64,000 nucleotides of DNA. It comes from RUG11462 sp036308645 (GTDB taxonomy: Bacteria; Bacillota; Clostridia; Oscillospirales; Acutalibacteraceae). Positions 49,551-58,263 of the stretch are shown in pieces (position 1 is the stretch's first letter; every line of letters begins with the position of its first letter). The translations under genes were made by a program, and so were the position numbers. The DNA lies in the NCBI GenBank assembly GCA_036308645.1, contig JAXJVH010000033.1, positions 1-64,000 of the forward strand. Direction: 5' to 3'. The notes under the pieces are model-generated. The model saw only the letters and a program-made list of their open reading frames with translations, did no database searches and had not been told where the DNA came from.

Positions 49551-49579
49551 ACTATAACAGATATTTTCCCGAATTTCAA
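49551..49579 (-). promoter_or_regulatory. sigma-A promoter of the ACT-hom-aspartokinase operon
   Basis: Minus-strand TTGAAA (49579-49574), 17 bp, TATAGT (49556-49551), about 45 bp upstream of the TTG start. Confidence 0.75.
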
Positions 49580-49671
49580 GGTTTTTTTAAGTAAAATCCC
49601 TGTTTTTTATGTTTTTAATGAATTTTAATATAAAAATCAATGGAATTATAGTAAAATGGATAAAAAAATCG

Positions 49672-49700
49672 TTGAAATTATTGAAGTGAAATTGTATAAT
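49672..49700 (+). promoter_or_regulatory. sigma-A promoter of the two-component/acylation operon
   Basis: TTGAAA (49672-49677), 17 bp, TATAAT (49695-49700). The transcript would carry a leader of about 115 nt before the response regulator. Confidence 0.75.
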
Positions 49701-49823
49701 ACAGTGGAAAAAGTGCTTCATAATATACTTATATTATATAGTGTGAATCAAAACATCACATTTGTATCAAAATTATAAAATATAATTCTAAAGAACTATT
49801 TTGCGAAAAAAGGAGGAGTTTTT

Positions 49824-50516
49824 ATTTTTGAATGTATTAAAAATACCGTTTTGGTTGTTGATGACGATGTGAAACTTCGCAGTACCATTTCGGATTATCT
49901 TTTAGAATTCGGATTTGATGTGCTTTCCGCTTCGGACGGCGCCGAAGCCATCAATGTTTTTGAAGCGGAAAAAGATAAAATCGACCTTGTGCTGCTTGAC
50001 ATTATGATGCCTAAAATAGACGGTTACGACGTACTGAAAATAATCAGAAAAACCTCCGATGTTCCTGTTATTATGCTTTCCGCAAGAGAGCATGAAAAGG
50101 ACCAACTTAAAGGCTATGAATTAGGCGTTGATAATTATATTACAAAACCGTTTTTATTGAGCGTTTTAAAAGAGAATATAAAAGCCTGTATTCAAAGGGC
50201 AAGCAAAACTCAGAAAAAACTTATTGAACGCGGCGCGCTTTCTGTTGACAAGTCTCGCAGATGCGCTTATTTAGATAACCGTTTGTTGGAACTTACTCCG
50301 AAAGAGTTTGATGTGTTGCTGTATCTTATTGAAAACGAGCATAGGGTGCTTGAACGTGAAAGCATACTCGACGCCGTTTGGGGAATTGACTATTACGGGG
50401 ACTTCAGAACAGTAGATACAATTATAAAACAACTCCGAAAAAAACTCGGTGAAAACCATAACTATATTCGTTCAGTCTACGGCGTAGGCTACTTCTTTGA
50501 TATAAAGGAGGAGTAG
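49824..50516 (+). CDS. OmpR-family response regulator
   Basis: DNA-binding partner of the downstream histidine kinase. The receiver domain has the acidic triad VVDDDVK, the phospho-acceptor Asp in LVLLDIMMPK near residue 59, MLSAREH and the Lys in YITKPF; a winged-helix domain follows (about 135-230) with ELTPKEFDVLLYLIENE and VDTIIKQLRKKLG. The start is unusual: the strong AGGAGGAG at 49811-49818 is best spaced for an ATT at 49824, while the nearest conventional in-frame start is TTG at 49851, 33 nt away; no ATG or GTG fits. Promoter at 49672-49700. It ends 5 bp before the kinase gene. Confidence 0.88.
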   Translation: MFECIKNTVLVVDDDVKLRSTISDYLLEFGFDVLSASDGAEAINVFEAEKDKIDLVLLDIMMPKIDGYDVLKIIRKTSDVPVIMLSAREHEKDQLKGYELGVDNYITKPFLLSVLKENIKACIQRASKTQKKLIERGALSVDKSRRCAYLDNRLLELTPKEFDVLLYLIENEHRVLERESILDAVWGIDYYGDFRTVDTIIKQLRKKLGENHNYIRSVYGVGYFFDIKEE

Positions 50517-50521
50517 GTTTT

Positions 50522-51967
50522 ATGTTTAAAAGGCTGTCGGTAAAACTTGCGGTTTATATTGTGCTTATCTTGGTGCTTATTATCGGCGGAGTAAGCGCTT
50601 TATATGCCGTCAACTCAAAGGATTTGTATATCAGCAATCAAAAAAGTCTTATGTCGAGCGTTGTAAAAGAGCTTAATAATATTGATTTTGATAAAGAAAT
50701 CGAAAACATAAACGAGTTTTTGGACAAATATTATGAACAGACTTATGAACTTTATATTTGCGATGAAGATATTACTCCCGTGTTTTCCACCAAAAGAATG
50801 GTGGATACTGCGGAAATTATAAAACGGCTTTTTATTGATGAAATAGACGAGTATAAAGAAAACAACTCGCCGGTGTTTTTTGAAAAAAGCGACGACCGCT
50901 ATGAGCGAATTGTGCTTAAAACAAAAGTGAATAACCATGGCAAAATTTATTATATTTTTATTGAAGAAAGTTTGAGAACAAGCGACGCAGTAGTGGATTT
51001 TACAAACAGTTTTTTGGTAAAACTTATCGTAATATTCATTATTGTCAGCGGTATTGTTGTGTTTATTCTTATTAACAGAACAACACGTTCTTTAAGAACT
51101 TTGAGCGATGTTGCCGCAAAGATTTCCGAGGGCGATTATTCCGTAAGATACAACGGAAAAATAACTAACGACGAAGTCGGCGTTTTGGCAAGCAATCTCA
51201 ATTTTATGGCAAATACCATTGCCGAAAACGTAAACGACCTTAAAAATTACAACTTTCTTTTAAAAGAAGATAACAGCCGTATGTCCGAATATGAGAGTAT
51301 GCGTAAGAGAGTTCTTACCAATGTTACTCATGAACTTAAAACTCCGCTTGCCATCATTTCAAGTCAGATTGAAATGATGACGGTTACAAAAAGCGACGAG
51401 AAGAAAAAGTATTATTATGAGTCGGCTATGGATGAAATTGATAAAATGAGCAAACTTATAAGCCGCTTGCTTAATTTCTCCGCCGGTGAGAAGGTCATTT
51501 TTGAAAATGAAAAGACTGAAATCAATCTCGGCGAGTATATAAAAAATCTTTGTGATAAAAGCATTACCGTTATTAAGTCGAAAAATGTCAAATTTAAAGA
51601 AATGCTTGAGGATTGCAAGATTATTGCGTCGTTAGAGCATATTGAGCATATATTTAACAATTATCTTATGAATGCTATACAGTACGGCGCCGAGGGCGGT
51701 CTTATAGAGGTCTGCGTAAAAAAACAAAAGGATTACTGCCGTCTTTCCGTATTTAATGAGGGAAGCAGTATTGACGAGAGCGAAAGCGAAAAAATCTGGA
51801 CAGATTTTTACAGAGTGCAAACCGGTATTGCGCAGGATTCAAAAAAAGTCGGCATAGGACTTTTTATTGTAAAAGAAATTTCACTTATTAATCATGACCG
51901 ATGCGGATTTATCAACCGTCAAGGCGGCGTTGAGTTCTGGTATGATTTTTGCGAAAATGATTATTAA
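50522..51967 (+). CDS. membrane sensor histidine kinase
   Basis: A 481-residue kinase with two membrane helices (about 8-30 and 165-187) bracketing an extracellular sensor domain of about 135 residues, a HAMP domain (about 190-245), the phospho-accepting His in VTHELKTPLAIISSQIE near 268, and a HATPase domain with NYLMNAIQYGAEGG (N box) and KKVGIGLFIVKEI (G box). GGAGGAG at the end of the response regulator gene serves as its ribosome site. It presumably senses the envelope state and controls the acylation genes behind it. Confidence 0.93.
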   Translation: MFKRLSVKLAVYIVLILVLIIGGVSALYAVNSKDLYISNQKSLMSSVVKELNNIDFDKEIENINEFLDKYYEQTYELYICDEDITPVFSTKRMVDTAEIIKRLFIDEIDEYKENNSPVFFEKSDDRYERIVLKTKVNNHGKIYYIFIEESLRTSDAVVDFTNSFLVKLIVIFIIVSGIVVFILINRTTRSLRTLSDVAAKISEGDYSVRYNGKITNDEVGVLASNLNFMANTIAENVNDLKNYNFLLKEDNSRMSEYESMRKRVLTNVTHELKTPLAIISSQIEMMTVTKSDEKKKYYYESAMDEIDKMSKLISRLLNFSAGEKVIFENEKTEINLGEYIKNLCDKSITVIKSKNVKFKEMLEDCKIIASLEHIEHIFNNYLMNAIQYGAEGGLIEVCVKKQKDYCRLSVFNEGSSIDESESEKIWTDFYRVQTGIAQDSKKVGIGLFIVKEISLINHDRCGFINRQGGVEFWYDFCENDY

Positions 51968-52002
51968 AAATAAAGAATTTAAAAGTTGAAAGGAAGAGCC
52001 GC

Positions 52003-53613
52003 TTGGAAATTTCGTCTATAACCAATATAATATCTATCCCATTTGCCTGTTTTGCTTGCGTTACGGTGTTACTGTATTATATTTTACCGAAAAAATTTCG
52101 TTGGTGCGCTTTAATAGTTGCCAATACCGTTTTCTATCTTTACGGTGGTGCCGAACTTATAATTTATTTGATTATAGCCTGCCTTGTAGCATATTTTGCA
52201 GGCATTATAATGAATAAAAGTTTTGAAGAACAAAAGAAAAAATGCGAAGGTCTTGGCAGAAAAGAGAAAAAGCCAATAAAACAACTTTATAATAAAAAGC
52301 GAAGAATTGTTTTGGTTATATCCGTTGTTGTAATTCTTTTGGGGCTTATCGTTACAAAATATACTCCGTTTTTAGTCGGCGTATTCAATGGAATTATCGG
52401 CCGGTTCGGTTTGTCGCCCGTAGGTGAAAACAGCGTTGGAAAGTTTTTTGTAAACGTACTCGGCTGCTCTTATTTTACTCTTTCAATCATCGCATATATG
52501 ACCGATGTTTACAGAGAAAAGTTTAAAGCGGAAAAGAATTTCTTAAAACTTTATGTTTTCGTTTCGTTCTTCCCGCATATCAAACAAGGCCCTATTGAGC
52601 GATATGATTATTTAGCGCCTCAACTTTTTGAGGGTAACAAATTAGAGTTTACCAATTTAAAACAAGGCGCAATGATGTTTTTATACGGCGTGTTTAAACA
52701 ACTTATGATTACAAACAGGCTTTCAACCGTATCATCATACATATTTGATAATTATGAAAAATTAAACGGAATTTCCGTATTGTTCGGAACCGTTGTGTTC
52801 TCAATTCAAATTTATACCGATTGGACCGCTTATTGCGATATTGTCGGCGGTGTGGCAAAAATGCTCGGTATAAATATCACTAAAAACTTTAATCATCCTT
52901 ATTTTTCAAAAAGTATGCCTGAATTCTGGAGAAGATGGCATATTTCAATGAGTTCGTTCTTTAAGGATTATGTGCTTTATCCGATTTCCGCAAGTAACTT
53001 TTGCTTGAAACTCAATAAAAATTCAAGAAAATTATTCGGCAATACCGCAGGGCGTGTAATATCTTCGGCGCTTCCGATTCTTGCCGTATGGTTGATGACG
53101 GGAATTTGGCACGGCGCAAGTTATAACTTCCTTTGCTGGGGACTTTTCCAAGGCGTAATAATAATGCTCAGCGTTATTTTTACGCCGATGATTCAAAAAC
53201 TAAATCAAAAACTTCACTTTAAAACCGAAAGTTTCGGCTGGTCGCTTTTTAGAATGGGCAGAACCTTTTTGATTTGCTGTATGGGCAGAATTTTCTTCAG
53301 AACATCGTCTATTTCGGACGCTTTCGGAATGTTCTCCCGTTTAGGAGTTTTAGGCGGAGGATTTTCGCTTTACAGCTTCGGTCTTGATAAAAAAGATTGG
53401 ATTGTAGCAATAATTTCAATTTTATTTGTTTTGGCGGTTTCGGTTATCGAAGAAAAACTTGATAAAGAAAATTGCAGTATTTACAGAAAATTAGATGAAC
53501 AGCCCGTATTCTTTAAATGGGTTATTCTTTACATTATTATTCTTTCGATTGTAATTTACGGAATTTACGGCGCAGACGCTACGCACGTAACCTTTATCTA
53601 TGAGAATTTTTAG
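52003..53613 (+). CDS. MBOAT-family membrane O-acyltransferase (DltB-like)
   Basis: A 536-residue protein with about 11-12 hydrophobic segments that should carry acyl groups across the membrane to an extracellular acceptor. The MBOAT core is clear: FPHIKQGPIERYDYL, then PEFWRRWHISMSSFFKDYV near 305-324, and the conserved His in MTGIWHGASYNFLCWGLFQG near 365-382. These are shared by DltB, AlgI and PatA. Start TTG at 52003 with AGGAAGAG 4 nt upstream. It is the third gene of the operon and is followed by an SGNH-type protein, an AMP ligase and an acyl carrier protein. Confidence 0.93.
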   Translation: MEISSITNIISIPFACFACVTVLLYYILPKKFRWCALIVANTVFYLYGGAELIIYLIIACLVAYFAGIIMNKSFEEQKKKCEGLGRKEKKPIKQLYNKKRRIVLVISVVVILLGLIVTKYTPFLVGVFNGIIGRFGLSPVGENSVGKFFVNVLGCSYFTLSIIAYMTDVYREKFKAEKNFLKLYVFVSFFPHIKQGPIERYDYLAPQLFEGNKLEFTNLKQGAMMFLYGVFKQLMITNRLSTVSSYIFDNYEKLNGISVLFGTVVFSIQIYTDWTAYCDIVGGVAKMLGINITKNFNHPYFSKSMPEFWRRWHISMSSFFKDYVLYPISASNFCLKLNKNSRKLFGNTAGRVISSALPILAVWLMTGIWHGASYNFLCWGLFQGVIIMLSVIFTPMIQKLNQKLHFKTESFGWSLFRMGRTFLICCMGRIFFRTSSISDAFGMFSRLGVLGGGFSLYSFGLDKKDWIVAIISILFVLAVSVIEEKLDKENCSIYRKLDEQPVFFKWVILYIIILSIVIYGIYGADATHVTFIYENF

Positions 53614-53625
53614 CGAGGAAATACA

Positions 53626-54816
53626 ATGAATAAGATTGCTTATAAAATTTATGCCGTTTTAAAAAATCTGATTTGTTCTGTTTTGTTTTTCGCAATACTT
53701 TTCGGCACATTGGCATTTATAGCGCCTTTGTTTCGCTATGAGGAGGATGAAATTTCCACCGGAAACCTCTCTACCTTTTATGCGGCTCGAAAAGAAAGCG
53801 TGGACGTTGTGTTTTTAGGCGCTTCATCTGTTTACAGATTTTTTATGCCTACGGTTATGTATGAAAAATACGGAATTACCTCTTTAAACTATTCATCTGC
53901 GGGAATGGCAGGCGAGGCTATGACAGGGCTTATTGATGAAATAATCGACGTGCAGAATCCGAAACTCATTGTAGTAGAACTTCGCGACTATATAAAATGG
54001 ACAGGAAGAGTTAAAGAAGAGGATTATGATAAGGATAAATGGTATGAAGCACAGTACTCATATATCAGCCGAATTGTAAACAATATGCCTGTTTCAAAAA
54101 ACAGGGCGAAGGTTATTCACGATACCGTTCCTTCGCTTTTGGGCGATGATGAACTTGATTGGCAGTTTGAATTTTTGAAAACTCATAATAATTGGAAAGA
54201 TATAAGTTTTTCGGATTTTCTGTCTTTTGCACGTAAAGAATTAAGCGGTGAAAAAGAAGTTATAAATTTAAACGGCAAATATAAAGGCGCTGATTATAAA
54301 GGCAATCTGGCCGTTTCTTCGGTTGATTATAACGAATCGGTGGATTGGTCGGATTTTACCGAAACAAAAGAAATCGAGCCTGAACGATTAGAGGTTTTAG
54401 ACAGCCTTATCAATAAGGCAAAAAGCGTAGATACCGAGATTTTGTTTTTGACAACTCCGTATCCCGAAACAGAAACGCTTGCCGTTTATGAAAATTTTGT
54501 TCAAAACTATTTAGAGGAAAACGGCGTAAACTTCTTTAATTGCAACAAAAAGGTTAAAGAAATCGGTATTGATTTTGCTTCGGACTTTTATGATAAAAAG
54601 CATACTAACGTAAAAGGCGCCGTAAAAGTTACCGAATATGTCGGTAAGTATTTGGTTGATAAATATAATTTAGAGAAATCTAATCTTACCGAAGAAGAAC
54701 AGAAAGAATGGCAGAGCGCCGCTGATAAATGGAATAAAGAAGTGTTAGAGCCGGGTGTTAAGAAAATCGAAGAAACGGTTAGCAAACACAAGGCTAAAGG
54801 CAGCACAAATTATTAA
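53626..54816 (+). CDS. DltD-like membrane-anchored SGNH protein
   Basis: A 396-residue protein with one N-terminal membrane helix (about 12-35). The rest is extracellular and SGNH-like: VVFLGASSVYRFFMP near 63-77 holds the block I Ser, LIVVELRDYIKW near 112, and the C-terminal DFYDKKHTNVKGA near 323-335 supplies the Asp-x-x-His pair. This mirrors DltD and AlgX/AlgJ-type proteins that complete acyl transfer after an MBOAT protein. The nearly 60-residue tail is Lys/Glu rich. The gene is 12 bp after the MBOAT gene and 12 bp before the ligase gene. Confidence 0.82.
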   Translation: MNKIAYKIYAVLKNLICSVLFFAILFGTLAFIAPLFRYEEDEISTGNLSTFYAARKESVDVVFLGASSVYRFFMPTVMYEKYGITSLNYSSAGMAGEAMTGLIDEIIDVQNPKLIVVELRDYIKWTGRVKEEDYDKDKWYEAQYSYISRIVNNMPVSKNRAKVIHDTVPSLLGDDELDWQFEFLKTHNNWKDISFSDFLSFARKELSGEKEVINLNGKYKGADYKGNLAVSSVDYNESVDWSDFTETKEIEPERLEVLDSLINKAKSVDTEILFLTTPYPETETLAVYENFVQNYLEENGVNFFNCNKKVKEIGIDFASDFYDKKHTNVKGAVKVTEYVGKYLVDKYNLEKSNLTEEEQKEWQSAADKWNKEVLEPGVKKIEETVSKHKAKGSTNY

Positions 54817-54828
54817 GGAGCGATAAAA

Positions 54829-56280
54829 ATGGTCGGTTCAATAGTTGAAGCAATAAAACTTCAAAGCATTTCACAACCTGATAAAAAGTGTATAAGCGAT
54901 GCAAAAGTATGCTATACATATTCGCAGTATTATCAAAAAATCAGACAAGCGGCGGCTTTCCTTTTAGATAAAGGCGTAAAAAAAGGCGATAAGGTTATTA
55001 TCAAATCCGCACAGAATTCTGCTTATCTTACTGTACTTCATGCAGTGCATATTTTAGGCGCAGTTGCGGTGCCGCTTGAAAAAACGGTAAAAGAAGAACG
55101 TGTTTGCGAAATTAACGATGTCGTAAAAGCGGTTTGCTTTGTTTCGGACAAACCTGCAGAAAGCGTTACAACATATCTTTACAGCGATATTGACGAATAC
55201 GAAAAAGAGTTTGAGCCGGAAAACTTGCCTTGCGGCAGTGATGATTCTACCATTCTTTTTACCACAGGAACTACCGGTAAATCAAAAGGTATTCTTTTGT
55301 CACATTCTGCCGATGTTGCGGTTGCAGAAAATGTAACCTACGGCACAAAAATGAAAAAGGATAATATTGAAGTTATCCCTATGCCGCTTAATCATTCGTT
55401 TGCGCTTCGCAGATATTATGCGAATATGATAAACGGCTCATCGGTAATTTTGATGGACGGCGTTATTTTTGTAGCAAAATTTTTCGAGGCGTTTGATAAA
55501 CAAGGCGCAACGTCTGTCGCTATGGCGCCCTCGGCTCTTTCCATTATTTTCAGATTATCGGGAAATACAATCTCGCAGTATAAAGATAAGATTGATTATA
55601 TACAATTCGGCTCTTCCTATATGCCCGAATCCGATAAGGAAAAAATCAGAAAGTATCTTCCGAATACACGTCTTTATAATTTTTACGGTTCGACCGAGGC
55701 AGGTTGTTCTTCTATAATTGATTTTAACGAAAACAGTAAAAACCCTTATAATATCGGCAAAGCAACCGTAAATTCCGAGATTAGATTTGTTGATGAAAAC
55801 AATAACTTTGTAGAAGCCACCGAGCAAAATCCCGCAAGACTTGTCACAGGCGGAAAAATGCTTATGAACGAGTATTATAACGAGCCGCAGTTGACAAAAG
55901 AAACTTTAATCGGCGGATATATTTATTCAAACGATTTGGGATATATTGATGAAAACGGCGATATTATAATGCTCGGCAGAATGGACGATGTTATAATATC
56001 CGGCGGTCAGAAAATCTCGCCTTTTGATATTGAGGATGTTTGCATAAAATACGAGGGCGTAACAGAATGTGCGGTAATCGGCGTAGACGACGCTCTTATG
56101 GGACAGGTTGCAAAATTGTTTATTGTTATAAACGATAAATATGACGAGGCAGGAATGATTCAATTTTTGAATGAAAGACTTGAAAGCTTTCAGGTTCCGA
56201 AAATTATTCAGATAATAAAAGAAATTCCAAAAACTTTCAACGGTAAACCGCTGAAAAGAGAACTTAAAAAATGTAAGTGA
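54829..56280 (+). CDS. AMP-forming ligase (DltA-like / acyl-CoA synthetase family)
   Basis: An adenylating enzyme (483 aa) that should activate a carboxylic acid and load it on the carrier protein encoded next. The P-loop ILFTTGTTGKSKG is near 140-152, YNFYGSTEAGCSSI near 285, the hinge NDLGYIDENGDIIMLGRMDD near 366-385, and the catalytic Lys in TFNGKPLKREL at the end. DltA uses D-alanine, but the sequence here is as close to acyl-CoA synthetases, so the acid cannot be read. GGAG lies 8-9 nt before ATG. Confidence 0.88.
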   Translation: MVGSIVEAIKLQSISQPDKKCISDAKVCYTYSQYYQKIRQAAAFLLDKGVKKGDKVIIKSAQNSAYLTVLHAVHILGAVAVPLEKTVKEERVCEINDVVKAVCFVSDKPAESVTTYLYSDIDEYEKEFEPENLPCGSDDSTILFTTGTTGKSKGILLSHSADVAVAENVTYGTKMKKDNIEVIPMPLNHSFALRRYYANMINGSSVILMDGVIFVAKFFEAFDKQGATSVAMAPSALSIIFRLSGNTISQYKDKIDYIQFGSSYMPESDKEKIRKYLPNTRLYNFYGSTEAGCSSIIDFNENSKNPYNIGKATVNSEIRFVDENNNFVEATEQNPARLVTGGKMLMNEYYNEPQLTKETLIGGYIYSNDLGYIDENGDIIMLGRMDDVIISGGQKISPFDIEDVCIKYEGVTECAVIGVDDALMGQVAKLFIVINDKYDEAGMIQFLNERLESFQVPKIIQIIKEIPKTFNGKPLKRELKKCK

Positions 56281-56291
56281 GGTTTTAAAAA

Positions 56292-56519
56292 ATGGAAGAA
56301 TTATTAGAGATTTTGACGGAAATTAAACCCGGTGTTGATTTTAAATCGGAAACCGCTCTTGTTGACGACGGTATTCTCGATTCGCTCGACATTATTTCGA
56401 TTATTTCAGAGGTTTCCGATGAATATGATGTAAAAATTTCACCTGAAAAAATTACCCCTGAAAACTTTAATTCGGCAGCGGCAATTATGAATTTGATTGA
56501 TGAACTTGCAGAGGATTAA
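56292..56519 (+). CDS. acyl carrier protein (DltC-like)
   Basis: A 75-residue carrier with the 4'-phosphopantetheine attachment Ser31 in GILDSLDII, and acidic helices II-III typical of carriers. It is 12 bp after the ligase gene and directly abuts the next gene (its stop is followed at once by ATG). The gene order ligase-carrier plus MBOAT and DltD-like proteins implies that it shuttles the activated acid from ligase to MBOAT. Confidence 0.93.
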   Translation: MEELLEILTEIKPGVDFKSETALVDDGILDSLDIISIISEVSDEYDVKISPEKITPENFNSAAAIMNLIDELAED

Positions 56520-58208
56520 ATGAAAATCAAAAATTTATTTAAAAAAATAACGGCGTTGTTAATTGTAACAACGCTGATTATTTCGCTTTTTTCTGTTAAT
56601 GCTTATGCCGGTGAGATTTATGAAGACGAAACCGAAGATGAATTTGTCGATATTCTTTTGATAGGTAATTCTCTTATTTATTATAATAAAATGGATACCG
56701 AAATTTTACCGCAAATGTGCGAAGCGGCAGGCAAAAAAGCGCGTATTTCAAGCATTACCGAAAGCGGCACAACTCTTTACAGAATTGCGAATGAAAAAAC
56801 CTCTATCGGCAAAAAGGTAATGGAAGCACTTTCTGAAAATAAATACGATTATGTAATAATTGAGCCCTCACGCAGAATTACGCCTTTTGAGTATACGGTT
56901 TATCATGCGGAAAGACAGGCGGCGCTGAAACTCAACGGCATTATTAACGGCGTCGGTGCAAAGACTCTTGTTTTGGCAGAGCCGGGAATTAATACCGGAA
57001 CAATTCCTGTTTATACAATGAATCAAGACGGTATCAGTTCCGAAACGAGTTATTCGCTCCCCATTGACAGAAGCACACACGCAAAATTTGTTGAAAACCT
57101 TTGCTATGATTATGTTTCGGATATGGAAAATGCAGAAGTTGTAAAAATCGGCACTGCGGCGGAGGTGCTTTTAAGCAGTTTTCCGAATTTTAACAGTCTT
57201 TACCGTGAGGATAACAGACACCCCAGCACAAGAGGCAGTTATTTGCAGGCGGCTTGTATTTATTCTGCGGTTTTCGGCGAGTCGGTAGTAGGCGTAAATT
57301 ATGTTTACAGCCTTTATAATCAGAATGCGGTTTCTGTTCAAAGAGCGTCGGAGGTTGCTGTTCTCGGTGCGTCAGAAGATATTCTTAAAACAGAACAGTA
57401 TCAGATAAAATTGGGTGCAAAACTTACAAGCAACAGCGAGTGCGCTTTGACTTGGAAAGACCGAAAAGAAGCGCAGTATTATGAAATATACCGCAAGGTG
57501 AACGATGAAAGTTATGCTTATATCGGCAGTACCGAGGGCAATGAGTGTAATTATACCGATAAAGGTCTTGAGGGCGGAAAAGTGTATTATTATAAAATAA
57601 AGCCGTATTATAAAGTCGGTGATATAGTGTTCAGTTTCGGATATTCTCCTGAAACTTCTGTAAAAACTCTTGCAAAGCCGAGCAAACCAAAGCTAACGCT
57701 TGTAAACCGTAAGACTGCAAAAATTACTTTTAATGCCGTGCCTTATGCACAGTTTTATAATATTTACCGTAAGCGGTCTGACGAATTAAACTATACGCTT
57801 ATTGCTTCTTGCAAAAAAACGGAATATACGGACGCAACCATGAAAGCGGGTAATTCTTATACCTACAGAATCACCGCCGTAAAGCAAAACGGCGTTGTTG
57901 AAAGCAATAAATCAAGCGGAAAAAACATTTTTGCGATTGCCGCGCCGAATTTTACTCTTTCATCTTCTAAAAAAGGTAGAGTGACTGTTAACATAAGTGC
58001 GGTAAAAGGTGCTACGCATTATATGATTTACGCTAAAGTGAACGGTGCAAAAAAATATAAATTGATTAAAACCACAAGCAAACTGAAATTTACGGTAAAA
58101 AATCTTGTTTCGGGTAAAAATTATTATTTTAAAATTAAGGCTTATAATACTTCAAATACTCTTACATCTTCAAGCCTTTTCAGAGTAAGAAAAATTAAAG
58201 TCCGCTAA
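56520..58208 (+). CDS. secreted SGNH-fold protein with Fn3-like domains
   Basis: A 562-residue exported protein with signal peptide (about 1-29). An SGNH hydrolase-like domain (about 40-285) has block I DILLIGNSLIYYN, GTTLYRIA, VIIEPSRR and the Asp-x-x-His in EDNRHPSTRGSYL near 235-247. It is followed by three Fn3-like domains (about 295-562), whose style (KVNDESYAYIG, YKIKPYYKV, KGATHYMIYAKV) matches Fn3 domains of the polysaccharide locus. As last gene of the acylation operon it could remove or transfer acyl groups on the outside. Transcription ends at the hairpin 58212-58254. Confidence 0.8.
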   Translation: MKIKNLFKKITALLIVTTLIISLFSVNAYAGEIYEDETEDEFVDILLIGNSLIYYNKMDTEILPQMCEAAGKKARISSITESGTTLYRIANEKTSIGKKVMEALSENKYDYVIIEPSRRITPFEYTVYHAERQAALKLNGIINGVGAKTLVLAEPGINTGTIPVYTMNQDGISSETSYSLPIDRSTHAKFVENLCYDYVSDMENAEVVKIGTAAEVLLSSFPNFNSLYREDNRHPSTRGSYLQAACIYSAVFGESVVGVNYVYSLYNQNAVSVQRASEVAVLGASEDILKTEQYQIKLGAKLTSNSECALTWKDRKEAQYYEIYRKVNDESYAYIGSTEGNECNYTDKGLEGGKVYYYKIKPYYKVGDIVFSFGYSPETSVKTLAKPSKPKLTLVNRKTAKITFNAVPYAQFYNIYRKRSDELNYTLIASCKKTEYTDATMKAGNSYTYRITAVKQNGVVESNKSSGKNIFAIAAPNFTLSSSKKGRVTVNISAVKGATHYMIYAKVNGAKKYKLIKTTSKLKFTVKNLVSGKNYYFKIKAYNTSNTLTSSSLFRVRKIKVR

Positions 58209-58211
58209 TTA

Positions 58212-58254
58212 AAAACATCTCAAAGGATTTAAAATTCCTTTGAGATGTTTTTTT
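58212..58254. terminator. bidirectional terminator
   Basis: AAAACATCTCAAAGGA (58212-58227) pairs with TCCTTTGAGATGTTTT (58236-58251) and is followed by TTT on the plus strand and TTTTTAATTA on the minus strand. It serves both the acylation operon and the convergent DUF624 gene. Confidence 0.9.
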
Positions 58255-58263
58255 GAATGTATT

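Noticed and set aside
49508..49579. 24-residue N-terminal extension of the ACT protein
   Set aside because: It overlaps a clear -35/-10 promoter, and family length fits the shorter TTG start.
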